In this document: positions 53,221 through 62,143 of the stretch, in pieces
Layout: each line of letters starts with the position of its first letter
How positions within the stretch are numbered: the first letter of the stretch is position 1
Position numbers and translations under genes: made by a program
Notes under the pieces: model-generated
What the model was told of the DNA's origin: nothing
Database searches by the model: none
The model's input: the letters and a program-made list of their open reading frames with translations, nothing else
From: Nocardia xishanensis NBRC 101358
GTDB taxonomy: Bacteria; Actinomycetota; Actinomycetes; Mycobacteriales; Mycobacteriaceae
Length of the DNA stretch: 64,000 nucleotides
Direction of reading: 5' to 3'
Assembly (NCBI RefSeq): GCF_001613365.1
Contig: NZ_BDCF01000002.1
Coordinates: 310,001-374,000 of the forward strand

Positions 53221-54732
53221 ATGACCAATGTCGCCGACCGTTTCTGGCAGCACGCCTCCGAGCGCCCCGACGCCATCGCGCTGCGCACCGGGGACCAGCG
53301 CATCACCTATCTCGACCTCGCACATCGCAGCGCCGCCTTCGGTGGCCTTATCACCGATTCCGGCGTGGCAGCCGGCGACCGCGTGCTGCTCGTTGCGCCG
53401 ACCGTCCCCGAGTTCGTCGTCGCCTACCTCGGAGCCCACCTCGTCGGGGCCGTCGCCATTCCGGTGAACACCATGGCCACCGCGCCCGAAATCGGCTATG
53501 TGCTCGACGATTCCGGCGCCCGGCTCGCCATCGCCTGGCACGGAGCGCAGGCCGCGGCACGGCAGGCGGCGGCCGAGCGCGAGATTCCGCTGCTGGTGCT
53601 CGAACCCGGCGCGTTCACCGAGCCGACGCGGGTGGTCGGCGAACCGGTCCGGCGCGCCCCAGACGACACCGCGATCCTGTTGTACACCTCGGGCACCACA
53701 GGCAAGCCGAAGGGCGTCGAGCTCACCGTCTCGAACCTGATCGAGACCGCGCGAATCTTCATCGACCAACTGCGGCTCACGCCGGACGAACGGTTCGGCA
53801 CCGGGTTGCCGCTGTTCCACGTGTACGGCCAAGCGGTGTGCCTCATTACCGCACTGCACGCGGGATGCTCGTTCTCGATGGTGTCGCCCTTCCATCCGCA
53901 GGCGATGATCGAGATGATCAGAGACCACCGCCTCACCGTGGTTTCCGGCGTGCCGACGATGTGGAACGCCATGCTGCACACCGCCGGTGACTACGGGCCG
54001 GACGACTTCGCCAGCCTGCGCCTGGCCGCCTCCGGCGGGGCGTCGCTACCCGCCGAGGTCATCCGCGCGTTCTCGGATCGGTTCGGCTGCACCATTCTGG
54101 AGGGCTACGGACTCACCGAATCCAGTGGCGCCGCGACCTACAACGCGCTGGATCGTGAGCAGCGGATCGGATCGGTGGGAACCGCGCTGCCGGGAACCTC
54201 GATCGAAGTGCGCGATCCGGAAGGCAACGCGCTACCCGCGGACACCGTCGGTGAGCTCTTCCTGCGCGGGCCCAGTGTCATGAAGGGGTATTGGAACCGC
54301 CCCGACGCCACCGCCGCCGAACTGTCCAATGGATGGTTGAAGACCGGCGACCTGGGACGCGTCGACGCCGACGGTTACGTCTATATCGTCGACCGCGCCA
54401 AGGACCTGATCATTCGCGGCGGATACAACGTCTATCCGCGTGAGGTCGAGGAGGTGCTCTACGAGCACCCCGAGATCGTGGAAGTCGCGGTCATCGGCAT
54501 CCCGGACGACCACTACGGCGAGGAGGTCGGGGCTGTCGTCGCCGCGGCGGCGGGAACGCGACTCGATCCGGAGGAGCTGCGAACCTGGGCGAAGGAACGC
54601 CTGTCCGCCTACAAGGTCCCGCACCGCTTCGCCTTCGTCGACCAGCTGCCCAAGGGCGCCACCGGCAAGATTCTCAAGCGCGCGCTCGATGTCAGCGTGT
54701 TCGCCGCCGCGCCGGAGAAGGCCTCCCGATGA
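53221..54732 (+). CDS. acyl-CoA ligase (fatty acid--CoA ligase type)
   Basis: 503 residues, complete ANL enzyme: P-loop AILLYTSGTTGKPKG (residues 151-165), GYGLTESSG (A5), GWLKTGDLG (A7), GGYNVYPREVEEVL (A8) and catalytic Lys in LPKGATGKILKR. The substrate-lining region after A3 (GLPLFHVYGQAVCL) is short/medium-chain-like, as in FadD3 or 4-coumarate ligase types. Activates an acid with ATP and CoA. Its stop overlaps the start of the phosphotriesterase-like gene (ATGA), so the two act together. Under operators 9/10. Confidence 0.94.
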   Translation: MTNVADRFWQHASERPDAIALRTGDQRITYLDLAHRSAAFGGLITDSGVAAGDRVLLVAPTVPEFVVAYLGAHLVGAVAIPVNTMATAPEIGYVLDDSGARLAIAWHGAQAAARQAAAEREIPLLVLEPGAFTEPTRVVGEPVRRAPDDTAILLYTSGTTGKPKGVELTVSNLIETARIFIDQLRLTPDERFGTGLPLFHVYGQAVCLITALHAGCSFSMVSPFHPQAMIEMIRDHRLTVVSGVPTMWNAMLHTAGDYGPDDFASLRLAASGGASLPAEVIRAFSDRFGCTILEGYGLTESSGAATYNALDREQRIGSVGTALPGTSIEVRDPEGNALPADTVGELFLRGPSVMKGYWNRPDATAAELSNGWLKTGDLGRVDADGYVYIVDRAKDLIIRGGYNVYPREVEEVLYEHPEIVEVAVIGIPDDHYGEEVGAVVAAAAGTRLDPEELRTWAKERLSAYKVPHRFAFVDQLPKGATGKILKRALDVSVFAAAPEKASR

Positions 54733-55688
54733 CACTGGTACCCACCGTGACCGGAGCCATCGACTCGAGCGAGCTCGGTCGCGTGCTCGTGCACGAGCAC
54801 GTCTTCGTGCTCGGCACGGAGTTCCAGCAGAACTACGGCGACTGGGACGAGGACGCGCGCATCGACGACGCCGTCGCCCAATTGGTGGAACTCCATTCGC
54901 TCGGCATCGACACCATCCTCGATCCGACGGTGCTCGGACTCGGCCGCTACATTCCGCGCATTCAGCGGATCGCGGCCAGAACGCGATTGCAGATCGTCGT
55001 CGCGACCGGGGTGTACACGTACAACGATGTGCCGTTCCAATTCCATTACAGCGGACGGGATTTGATATTCGACCAGCCGGAGCCGATGGTCGACCTGTTC
55101 GTCCGTGACCTGACCGAAGGCATCGCGGGCACCGGTGTCCGCGCCGGATTCCTCAAGTGCGCCATCGAGGAACCCGGCCTGACTCCCGGCGTGGAACGAG
55201 TGATGCGCGCGGTAGGACAGGCCGCGGTGCGCACCGGGGCTCCGGTGACCGTGCATACCAACCCGCACACCCGATCCGGTCTCGTCGCGCAGCGGGTGCT
55301 CGCCGAGGAGGGAGTGGATCTGACCCGCGTGGTGATCGGGCACTCCGGTGACTCCACCGATCTCGAGTACCTGACCGAACTGGCCGACGCGGGTTCGTTG
55401 CTCGGTATGGACCGCTTCGGCGTCGATATTCTGCTGCCCTTCGAGGACCGGGTGAACACGATCGTCGAGCTGGTTCGTCGCGGGTATCGCGACAAGGTCG
55501 TCATCGCGCACGACGCCGCCTGCTTCATCGACTGGTTCCCGCACGACGCCAAAACCCAGATGGCGCCCAAGTGGAACTATCGCCACATCAGCGAGGACGT
55601 CATCCCCGCGCTGCTGGCGAAGGGGCTCACCGACGACGACATCGACGCGATCCTGGTCCGCAATCCGCGTCGCTACTTCGAGAAATGA
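54729..55688 (+). CDS. phosphotriesterase-like hydrolase (candidate lactonase)
   Basis: 319 residues. Amidohydrolase barrel with every phosphotriesterase ligand: HxH (H22, H24, in LVHEHV), bridging carboxylated K143 (GFLKCAI), H176 (VTVHTN), H205 (VIGHSGD) and D262 (AHDAAC). The binuclear metal centre is complete. PTE-like lactonases open lactones, while PTE proper cuts phosphotriesters; in an acyl-CoA degradation cluster a lactone is the better guess. Four-base overlap with the ligase supports supply of a free acid to it (inference). Confidence 0.9.
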   Translation: MTLVPTVTGAIDSSELGRVLVHEHVFVLGTEFQQNYGDWDEDARIDDAVAQLVELHSLGIDTILDPTVLGLGRYIPRIQRIAARTRLQIVVATGVYTYNDVPFQFHYSGRDLIFDQPEPMVDLFVRDLTEGIAGTGVRAGFLKCAIEEPGLTPGVERVMRAVGQAAVRTGAPVTVHTNPHTRSGLVAQRVLAEEGVDLTRVVIGHSGDSTDLEYLTELADAGSLLGMDRFGVDILLPFEDRVNTIVELVRRGYRDKVVIAHDAACFIDWFPHDAKTQMAPKWNYRHISEDVIPALLAKGLTDDDIDAILVRNPRRYFEK

Positions 55689-56029
55689 GCGGCGCGGCCT
55701 GCTCCGGGTGGTCGGCGCGCCACGGCGCAGCCGGATACGTCGGCCTTCGTACCGCCGCGGCCGCGCGAACCACCGCACCCGGTGCGGCGGAACCACCACC
55801 CTGTCCACGCCGCACCGGCCACACGGAGGACGATCGACCCGACACCGACCGACCCGAACCTTGACGCGCGCAGCGGCTCTGTTCCACTAGCCGCGAGACC
55901 GGCCGCCATGGACAGAGGGAGCAGGGAGCGACCACCACGCCCCGCCCGGCACTGCTATTCCGACCACGGCGTCAGGGTCGCAATAGCAGAAGTTGGCAGG
56001 TAGACCTCTATTTGAGGCAAGATCGATAG
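55689..56029. other. intergenic region, no feature seen
   Basis: 341 bases between the phosphotriesterase-like gene and the next membrane protein. No operator copy, hairpin or protein-like frame recognised. Confidence 0.45.
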
Positions 56030-57001
56030 GTGAGTGCACTTCAGAAGAAGGTGATGCTCTACGCGATCGCACTGGCCTATGTGGTGACGTTCGCGGTGGG
56101 CGTCTTCCTCGCACTGCTCGACGAGAGTCTCACCGGTCGCGAGATCGCCTCCGCGATCGGCTTGAACCTTGTCGCCTCGGCGATCTTCGCGACCTTCTTC
56201 GCGCTCATCGCGACCCGCTCCCAGGACCAGAACTTGCAGGCGACCCTGCGGGAATCGTTCGCGACGATGTCCGATCAGGTCATCGATCGCGCGTTTCAGG
56301 CCAACTCGACCTACCTACCGCAGCGCACCTATCCGGCCACAACGGGATTCGATCCGGTCTTCAACCGTGATATGCAGCAAGCCATGGCGGGTTCCACCTT
56401 GTACGCGTGCAGTGGCCCGAACCCGTGGTACGTCCCGGCCAGGCTGCGGCAAAGCGACAATCCGCCCGATCAGGTTGTGGTGCGGATGATCTCACCGGCC
56501 TTCGACAAGGCGGTTCGGCGACGAGTCGCCGACCGACGGCTCCTCCCCCGCCTGCGCGGCGTACCGATGGACGAGATGATCCGCGACTATCGCGATTCCC
56601 TGCTGACCGCTCTGGTCGCCCTGTTCGACTGCCGCGACATCTGTCCGATCGACGTCGTGTTCGCCGAAGACAGCGCGGTGACCCGCCACGAGATCTGCGA
56701 CAACGGCGTCTTCATCGCCTGGTACCGAGGGCCGGACTCACAGACGAAAACCTTCCCGCACGCCCTCCGCTTCTCATCGGACGCCCTGCTCTACAAGACA
56801 CTACGGCTGGACATCCTCCGCGCTCGCGAAATCGCCGACCACGTCCTGACATTCCGCGCCGCCACCACCGAGGCCGACCTGATCGCGGCGCTGGCCGCCT
56901 GCACCGGCAGCCTCCTGGACCCCGACGACATCGCCCGCCGCCGCTCGAAATACGCCACCGAGTCCGCGGCATTCGTCCGCCACCTGCGCAGCCTCCGCTA
57001 G
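56030..57001 (+). CDS. uncharacterised protein with two N-terminal membrane helices
   Basis: 323 residues from GTG 56030. Two hydrophobic helices (about 9-28 and 40-62) precede a cytoplasmic domain of some 250 residues. That domain is mixed alpha/beta with a Cys-Arg-Asp cluster (FDCRDICPIDVVFAED) and the short strands FIAWYRGPD and ALRFSSDALLYKTLR. No known motif (no HKD, no Walker A, no protease triad) is seen. Family not recognised. Outside the operator regulon. Confidence 0.7.
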   Translation: MSALQKKVMLYAIALAYVVTFAVGVFLALLDESLTGREIASAIGLNLVASAIFATFFALIATRSQDQNLQATLRESFATMSDQVIDRAFQANSTYLPQRTYPATTGFDPVFNRDMQQAMAGSTLYACSGPNPWYVPARLRQSDNPPDQVVVRMISPAFDKAVRRRVADRRLLPRLRGVPMDEMIRDYRDSLLTALVALFDCRDICPIDVVFAEDSAVTRHEICDNGVFIAWYRGPDSQTKTFPHALRFSSDALLYKTLRLDILRAREIADHVLTFRAATTEADLIAALAACTGSLLDPDDIARRRSKYATESAAFVRHLRSLR

Positions 57002-57113
57002 CCGGTCCGCTGTCCGCGGGCCGGCCGAAGAATCCGACGCGGCCCGCGGTCTGGTCACCGATGGCGGCGAGTTGGCGGGTGCCGTCGGCGCGGGCGAGCA
57101 AGGTCCACCGAGG

Positions 57114-57992
57114 TCACATCTCGCGGAAGACGAGTGCCGCGCCGCACGCCTGCTCGGCGCCGACGAAGAATCCGCCCGGGAGATCACGCGTGCTGAACCC
57201 GTTGCCTTTCACCAGCGCCCGAGCCGCATCCACATCCCGGACGGCGACCGTCTGCGCGGCCATGTACGGCAGCGCGGGTACCGGTTCGCCCGGCAGCACG
57301 TCACCGAAGGCGGAGACGGCGACGATCTCGACCCGCCCCGCCAGGAGCGGAATGACATACAGCGGCCCTTCCGCTGTCGGTTCGCCGTTCAGAATCGAGG
57401 CGTAGCGCGCGACGGTGGCTTCGATGTCTGCGTCGTCCACGACCAAGAGCACGCTGTGTAGATCGGTGGCGCCGTTGGCGTGCTCGAGGTAGCGGGGCTG
57501 ATGGATCAGCTCGGGCGTCAGGTGCCGCGCGACGTGGATCAGCCCCTCGGGAGTGAGCGCGCGATCGAGGTGCACCGCCTGGAAGTGGGCCGTCGCGGTC
57601 CCGGTGGGCGTCTGGACATCTCGTTGCAGCGAAAGCACGCCCGAATCGGTCAGCCCGGCCGCGCGGAGCCGCTTCTCGGTGAGCTCGGCGTCGGCGCAGC
57701 CGAACGAATAGCCGTGCAGGCCTTCGTATTCGGCTATCAAAGGACGGATGTTCCACGGGTCGACCGATCCGTCGCCGAACAAGCCGAGCAGCTCGAGATA
57801 GGTCCGGCCGAACAGGGCACACCGATTGCCCGCGCCCATCGGCTTGCGTTCACCGCCGGGGCGGTCGGAGCCCAGGTGCATCGACAGCGGACTGAGAGTG
57901 AACCCGAGCCGCTGGTACGTCGCCGCCGTGGCATCCATGTCCGTGGTGTACAGGACGGAGTGGTCGATTCGGTCGATATCGCGATCGATCAT
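57114..57992 (-). CDS. VOC / glyoxalase-like protein
   Basis: 292 residues with two repeats of the VOC babbab fold: the first opens IDHSVLYTTDMDATAATYQR and has FGRTYLELLGL, the second begins near 145-180 (DLHSVLLVVDDADIEATVAR). The first-repeat HS(V) and EL positions could bind metal. Length and start fit the glyoxalase_3 group of dioxygenase-like or isomerase proteins. Function unassigned; not clearly linked to the island. Confidence 0.8.
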   Translation of the reverse strand: MIDRDIDRIDHSVLYTTDMDATAATYQRLGFTLSPLSMHLGSDRPGGERKPMGAGNRCALFGRTYLELLGLFGDGSVDPWNIRPLIAEYEGLHGYSFGCADAELTEKRLRAAGLTDSGVLSLQRDVQTPTGTATAHFQAVHLDRALTPEGLIHVARHLTPELIHQPRYLEHANGATDLHSVLLVVDDADIEATVARYASILNGEPTAEGPLYVIPLLAGRVEIVAVSAFGDVLPGEPVPALPYMAAQTVAVRDVDAARALVKGNGFSTRDLPGGFFVGAEQACGAALVFREM

Positions 57993-58179
57993 GGTCTCTT
58001 TTCCTTTGCTGCGTTCAACCCGGAACCGCTGCGGTATTTCGCTTTTCTCATGATTCGGCCACCACTATCGACCAGCCGACGGCGCCGGTTATAGGACGAA
58101 TGTTCCTCGACCAGCCGCTTGCGTCGCGCTCACGACCTGGCGGCTGCTGCCGAACGTCACCTCGGACCCGCGCCTGTGA

Positions 58180-59145
58180 TCACCGTCCGCCGGCCACGGC
58201 ACTGTCGATGAAGACGGGCGTCGGCGAGATCGGGACGCGCAGCATGCCCGCGGCGATGTCGACCGGCACCCGAGCGCCGTAGACATCCACGGCGTGCGCA
58301 CGGAGATACCGCCATTCCCAGGCCAATTCGTTCGCCGAACCCTCATCGCCGCCCCGCTCCCAGACCACCAGCGCCGGAGTGCCGTGGCTCCGCTCGGCTT
58401 CGAACAGATACAGGTCGGGGCGGTCGGTGACCGGGATCCGCCGAACCCGTGTGACATCCCTGAGCAGGCGTGCCATCGATTCGAAAGCGTCCGCGGCCGG
58501 ATGCCGGTGACCGATGATGCCACCTCGGCTGTCCAAGAGCTGAAGTTTGCCGAACATCAGCGCACCCGCGGCGCGACTGTCGCGATGGAAATCCCACTCG
58601 GGCGCGATCGGATAGTAGAGATTGCGCCGTATGCCCTCGGCGAGCACCACGAGCGCCGCGGGATCCGCCTGTTCGACCGCGTCGTGGAAGACCCGCAACT
58701 GGGTGAGATAGTCGCCGGCCGTGCCAGCCCAGAACAACGGCAGGCAGGGCTCGATCTCGCACTGCCAGAACCGGATCCGGCCCGGCCGGTGTGCGGCGAG
58801 CGCTCGGACGAAGTGGCGGTAGCGGTCGATATCGAGGGCCGGTGAGGCGGGCAACCACCGGGTGGTGCGCCGCGTGGCCCACTCGGAACTCGCGCACACC
58901 GTCACCCAGGCCTCGTCGCCATCGTCGAGTTGCTCCAACAACGCATCCAGCGCGGTCCAGACGAACCGGCCGGGTTCCGGCTCGACCTGCGACCAATAGA
59001 TGTTCACCCGTACGATGCCCGCACCCAGCGCCCGCGCCTGGGGCACGAACTCCTCCGGCGGGCCGAACAGTCCATAGGTGGTGCCACGCACCACTCCGAG
59101 ACGAATTCCGGGCAGCAGTTCATCCGCCGAGGCAGCAGAGGTCAT
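58180..59145 (-). CDS. glycosidase-like (clan A TIM-barrel) protein
   Basis: 321 residues. VNIYWSQVEPEPGRFVWTAL, then a barrel with WQCEIEPCLPLFWAGTAGDY, resembles the acid/base region NEPN...W.G of clan GH-A enzymes, but Asn-Glu is here Glu-Ile-Glu-Pro; the nucleophile region near VVWERGG is uncertain. No signal peptide. It faces the TetR gene at 59242 across an inverted repeat and is probably repressed by it. Could be a divergent beta-glycosidase or a non-enzymatic relative. Confidence 0.6.
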   Translation of the reverse strand: MTSAASADELLPGIRLGVVRGTTYGLFGPPEEFVPQARALGAGIVRVNIYWSQVEPEPGRFVWTALDALLEQLDDGDEAWVTVCASSEWATRRTTRWLPASPALDIDRYRHFVRALAAHRPGRIRFWQCEIEPCLPLFWAGTAGDYLTQLRVFHDAVEQADPAALVVLAEGIRRNLYYPIAPEWDFHRDSRAAGALMFGKLQLLDSRGGIIGHRHPAADAFESMARLLRDVTRVRRIPVTDRPDLYLFEAERSHGTPALVVWERGGDEGSANELAWEWRYLRAHAVDVYGARVPVDIAAGMLRVPISPTPVFIDSAVAGGR

Positions 59146-59164
59146 AGTCGAGCTCCTTTCACCA

Positions 59165-59187
59165 ATAGAGGACGTTTAGTCCTCTAT
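59165..59187. promoter_or_regulatory. perfect inverted repeat, TetR operator 1
   Basis: ATAGAGGAC-GTTTA-GTCCTCTAT, 9-bp perfect arms with a 5-base spacer, between the divergent glycosidase-like and TetR genes. Confidence 0.85.
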
Positions 59188-59221
59188 TTCGATCCGATGC
59201 TACCTGGAGGACCCTCGATTT

Positions 59222-59240
59222 GGGAACGTATAGTCCTCTA
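59222..59240. promoter_or_regulatory. TetR operator 2 (copy of the inverted repeat)
   Basis: GGGAACGTATAGTCCTCTA matches the first site in the right arm and spacer; it touches the TetR start region at 59242, so binding would block its own transcription. Confidence 0.65.
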
Positions 59241-59241
59241 A

Positions 59242-59883
59242 GTGAACGGAATGCAGGTGCCCGAGAGGCCGAGTCGCACGGACGATCACCGCAAGGCGCC
59301 GCGGCGGCGTGGCGAGGTGCTGGAGCAAGCGATACTCCAGGCGGCGGCGGAGGAACTCGCCGAGGTCGGCTACGCGGGCTTCGGCATCGACCGAGTCGCC
59401 AGCCGCGCCGGGACCAACAAGACCACGATCTATCGCCGCTGGCCCAGCCGCGCGGCGCTGGCGGTCGCGGCGTTCCGCGATGCCGCGCTGGCCGGCGAAC
59501 TGCCCGACACCGGTGACCTCAGGACGGACGCGGCCGCGATGCTGCGCGGCGCCGCCGACCGAATGGCGTCACGGCAGGGAGAGTTACTGCAGGTGCTTGC
59601 CACCGAAATGCACAGTCAACCGGACCTGCTCCGCGAAGTTCGAGACCAACTCCTCGACGCCGGCGTCACCCGTTGGCTGACCGTTCTCGGTCGCGCCGTC
59701 GCCCGCGGCCAAGCCCGACCCGAAGCACTGTCGCCGCGGATCGCCACGGTAGCCGTCGACCTGCTGCGCAACGAATACCTCGTCCGCGGCGTCACCGACA
59801 TCCCCGACAGCACGATCACCGAGATCATCGACACCATCTATCTGCCGCTCGTACAGGCCCGCATCGACCGGGGCGGCGCCTGA
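59242..59883 (+). CDS. TetR/AcrR-family transcriptional regulator
   Basis: 213 residues. HTH at about 25-70 (EQAILQAAAEELAEVGYAGF, then RVASRAGTNKTTIYRRWPSR). The C-terminal domain is of the TetR_C_11-like kind (TLG...LVRGVTDIPDSTITEI). Two operator-like repeats precede it, one almost on the start codon, so it is very likely autoregulated and represses the divergent glycosidase-like gene. Ligand unknown. Confidence 0.9.
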   Translation: MNGMQVPERPSRTDDHRKAPRRRGEVLEQAILQAAAEELAEVGYAGFGIDRVASRAGTNKTTIYRRWPSRAALAVAAFRDAALAGELPDTGDLRTDAAAMLRGAADRMASRQGELLQVLATEMHSQPDLLREVRDQLLDAGVTRWLTVLGRAVARGQARPEALSPRIATVAVDLLRNEYLVRGVTDIPDSTITEIIDTIYLPLVQARIDRGGA

Positions 59884-59933
59884 GAGCGGCTTTGGTACGA
59901 CGCTCCCTCATGTGTCGGTGAGCCACGGCCAAC

Positions 59934-60797
59934 TCAGTGCAGGACGGTTGGCGGCGCGGACGACACCGCGAAGCCGTTCACGGTCGCGGTGTGCAACGCG
60001 AGGAAGCCCCGGTCGTCGCCGCGGAACATCTGCCACAGCCATATCCAGACGATGTGCCGCTCGCCCGGCTCGGCGTAGAAGGTGATGGGAGCGACCGGAA
60101 ATCGGAACGACAACGGCGGCCGTACCGTGTCGGAGGCGTCGCCGACCGGCCCTTCGCCGGTCTCTCCGGCGAGCACGGCCGGCGGGATCGTCGGCAGCAC
60201 TGCGATGTTCCCCGAGTTGGGCAGGTCACCGCCGCTGACGTTCCACAGCGTGGCTCGACGGGTGAACACCGGCGACGGATCGCCGGAACGGTAGGCGACA
60301 GTGGCCAATCCGCCTCGGCTGCTCAGTCCGTGTACATCGGCCCAGATCCAGCTGTAGCGGTGGTGCCCGATCGGGGTGACCGAGACGTGCAGGGTGCGGC
60401 TGGTGGGATTGTCGACGACTATCCCCGCGCCGCTGGTGGATTCGGGCTCGCCACTAGCGGTGAACAGCTCGCCCATCCGGCCCAGTGGTCCGCCGTTGCC
60501 CAGATGCCACGACAGATCGTAGGGCGGTCCGGTGAGCACGCCGCCCTCCGCGAGGTCGATGCGGAGCAGGCGTTGTCCCGTTCCGATCTCCCGCAGTGCC
60601 CTGTCGCGCACGAACTCGTTTGCCCGCTCGAAGACCGGTTCCCGTGCCACCGGATCGAATTCGAGGTCGCCGAGGTCGTTCATCGACTCACTGTGGTGAC
60701 GTTCCAACACTGCCGTCACCACCGGCTCCTCATCCGCGGTCAGCGTCCCACGAATCGCGGACCGAAGTTCAGGCCGCTCGATCAATCGCTCCGGCAT
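59934..60797 (-). CDS. uncharacterised protein
   Basis: 287 residues, soluble, no signal sequence. The N-terminal third is helical and acidic (TADEEPVVTAVLERHHSESM); the rest is beta-rich with many aromatic and Gly/Pro residues (HHRYSWIWADVHGLSSRGGL and ERHIVWIWLWQMFRGDDRGF). No catalytic motif or family was recognised. It lies convergent to the TetR gene, 50 bases away, and is not obviously co-transcribed with anything. Confidence 0.65.
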   Translation of the reverse strand: MPERLIERPELRSAIRGTLTADEEPVVTAVLERHHSESMNDLGDLEFDPVAREPVFERANEFVRDRALREIGTGQRLLRIDLAEGGVLTGPPYDLSWHLGNGGPLGRMGELFTASGEPESTSGAGIVVDNPTSRTLHVSVTPIGHHRYSWIWADVHGLSSRGGLATVAYRSGDPSPVFTRRATLWNVSGGDLPNSGNIAVLPTIPPAVLAGETGEGPVGDASDTVRPPLSFRFPVAPITFYAEPGERHIVWIWLWQMFRGDDRGFLALHTATVNGFAVSSAPPTVLH

Positions 60798-60995
60798 GAT
60801 GCCCTCCTGATGCTGGTCTCCGCGTCCAGCCTGGGGCAGTCTTTCGCGGCGGGCACGAGTAGCGGCGTACTCGTTGCCTGCGGCTCTCGCGTCGAAAGCT
60901 ACTCGATTACCCGCACGCGCGATGGTCCGAGGACTGCGGGCCCGTGCTCGCTCGCCCCCTCATCCGCGAAGTCCGCGGAGTCGCTACGGCAATCC

Positions 60996-61853
60996 TCAGC
61001 GGCTCGCGCGCACCACGTGCGGTCCGAAGAAGTTCGCATTCGAACTCGGCGCGTCGATGTATCCGGCAATCAGGTCTCGCACGGATCGATCGTCGATCCG
61101 CGTGAAGCCGAAACCGCGCAATGTCTCGGTCATTTCGTCGGGCGTGAAGTAGCTGAGCCAGGGTTCGCCGATCGCGGCGACCCGCTCGGCACGGGCCTGG
61201 AGTTCGGCACGGTCCTCGGGAGTCGCCGCGGGTTGCCCGTAGTCGAGGACCACTTCGACGGGTGCCGCTTGGCCCGCAATCAATTCGATCGTCGATTGGA
61301 TGGCCGCGGAGGTCAGGTAAATGGTGACGCCGAGCCATACGAAGATCGCAGCTGCCGATCGGTCGAACCCCGCGTCCGCCAAACGCGCTGCCAGCGTGTC
61401 GGTTTCGAAGTCGACGGGAGTGAAGGTGAGTGTATCGGGCAGGTCGATGCCCGCAATGGCGAGGCGTTCCCGCTTCCAAGCCTGGGTATCCGGATGATCG
61501 ACCTCGTAGACCCGCAGGTCCGGATAGGGATTGCGGTACGCGAAGGTGTCCAGCCCCGCGCCGAGGATCACCGTCTGTCGCACCCCGGCGGCGACGGCGT
61601 CGTGCACGGCATCCTCGGCGAAGCGTGAGCGGGCCGCGATGAACAGGCGGCGCGGGCGGTTGCTCGCAGCGCCGAGGCCGGGGTGATCCGTTCCGGCCGT
61701 ATCCAACTCGGTCAGCTCACCGTCGGTGACGCCGAGGATGCGACCGGCGATCGGGTCGGTGAAGACGCGTGGTTCGTTGGCGACCTGGTGGCAGGCGCGT
61801 GCGTATGCCGTGACAAGTGCCGTCCGGCTGGATCCGCCGAGTTCCATGGTCAT
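60996..61853 (-). CDS. class I SAM-dependent methyltransferase (TcmP/LCMT-like)
   Basis: 285 residues from ATG 61853 (ATG 61847 possible). The SAM-binding pattern VILGAGLDTFAYR, with VYEVDHPDTQAWKRERL after it, is that of the PPM1/TcmP family, which methylates carboxylates or hydroxyls of small molecules. A conserved NxR stretch (ASNRPRRLFIAARSRFAEDA) is present. Common in Nocardia and Mycobacterium. No partner gene indicates a substrate. Confidence 0.9.
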   Translation of the reverse strand: MTMELGGSSRTALVTAYARACHQVANEPRVFTDPIAGRILGVTDGELTELDTAGTDHPGLGAASNRPRRLFIAARSRFAEDAVHDAVAAGVRQTVILGAGLDTFAYRNPYPDLRVYEVDHPDTQAWKRERLAIAGIDLPDTLTFTPVDFETDTLAARLADAGFDRSAAAIFVWLGVTIYLTSAAIQSTIELIAGQAAPVEVVLDYGQPAATPEDRAELQARAERVAAIGEPWLSYFTPDEMTETLRGFGFTRIDDRSVRDLIAGYIDAPSSNANFFGPHVVRASR

Positions 61854-61882
61854 CAACCTACTCGGCGAGACAGCGCGGGTCG

Positions 61883-62075
61883 CTAAACGAGAGGCTCTGT
61901 GATGAGTTCCTCTATGTCGGTGCGAATTCGGTCGCGGATCGAGCGGACGGCGTCGATGTCTTTTCCCGCGGGGTCGTCGAGCTTCCAGTCGCGGTAGTCC
62001 ACGGAAGGCCTGTGCCATTTGGGAGCGGCCTGCGTTGTGGACGCAGACGAACAGGACGCTGGGCTTGGAAGCCAC
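61883..62075 (-). pseudogene. arsC: internally deleted arsenate reductase arsC
   Basis: About 60 codons. The start reads SVLFVCVHNAGRSQMAQAF, the P-loop with the catalytic Cys of the low-molecular-weight-phosphatase-type ArsC. After a frame change the end reads DWKLDDPAGKDIDAVRSIRD and RIRTDIEELI, the normal C-terminus. The roughly 70 residues between, with the second and third redox Cys, are missing. It lies on the minus strand after the truncated aquaporin, as in ars operons of actinobacteria. Confidence 0.7.
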
Positions 62076-62143
62076 TGGCGGGTGCGCCTTTCGGTCGAGG
62101 CGGTGGTCAGCGGGATGAGGCGCGGACCTCGGTAGCGGTTCGG

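Noticed and set aside
57002..57101. Minus-strand LLARADGTRQLAAIGDQTAG-like stretch after the VOC gene
   Set aside because: Looks protein-like but too short (about 35 codons) to assign, and it may be chance in GC-rich DNA.
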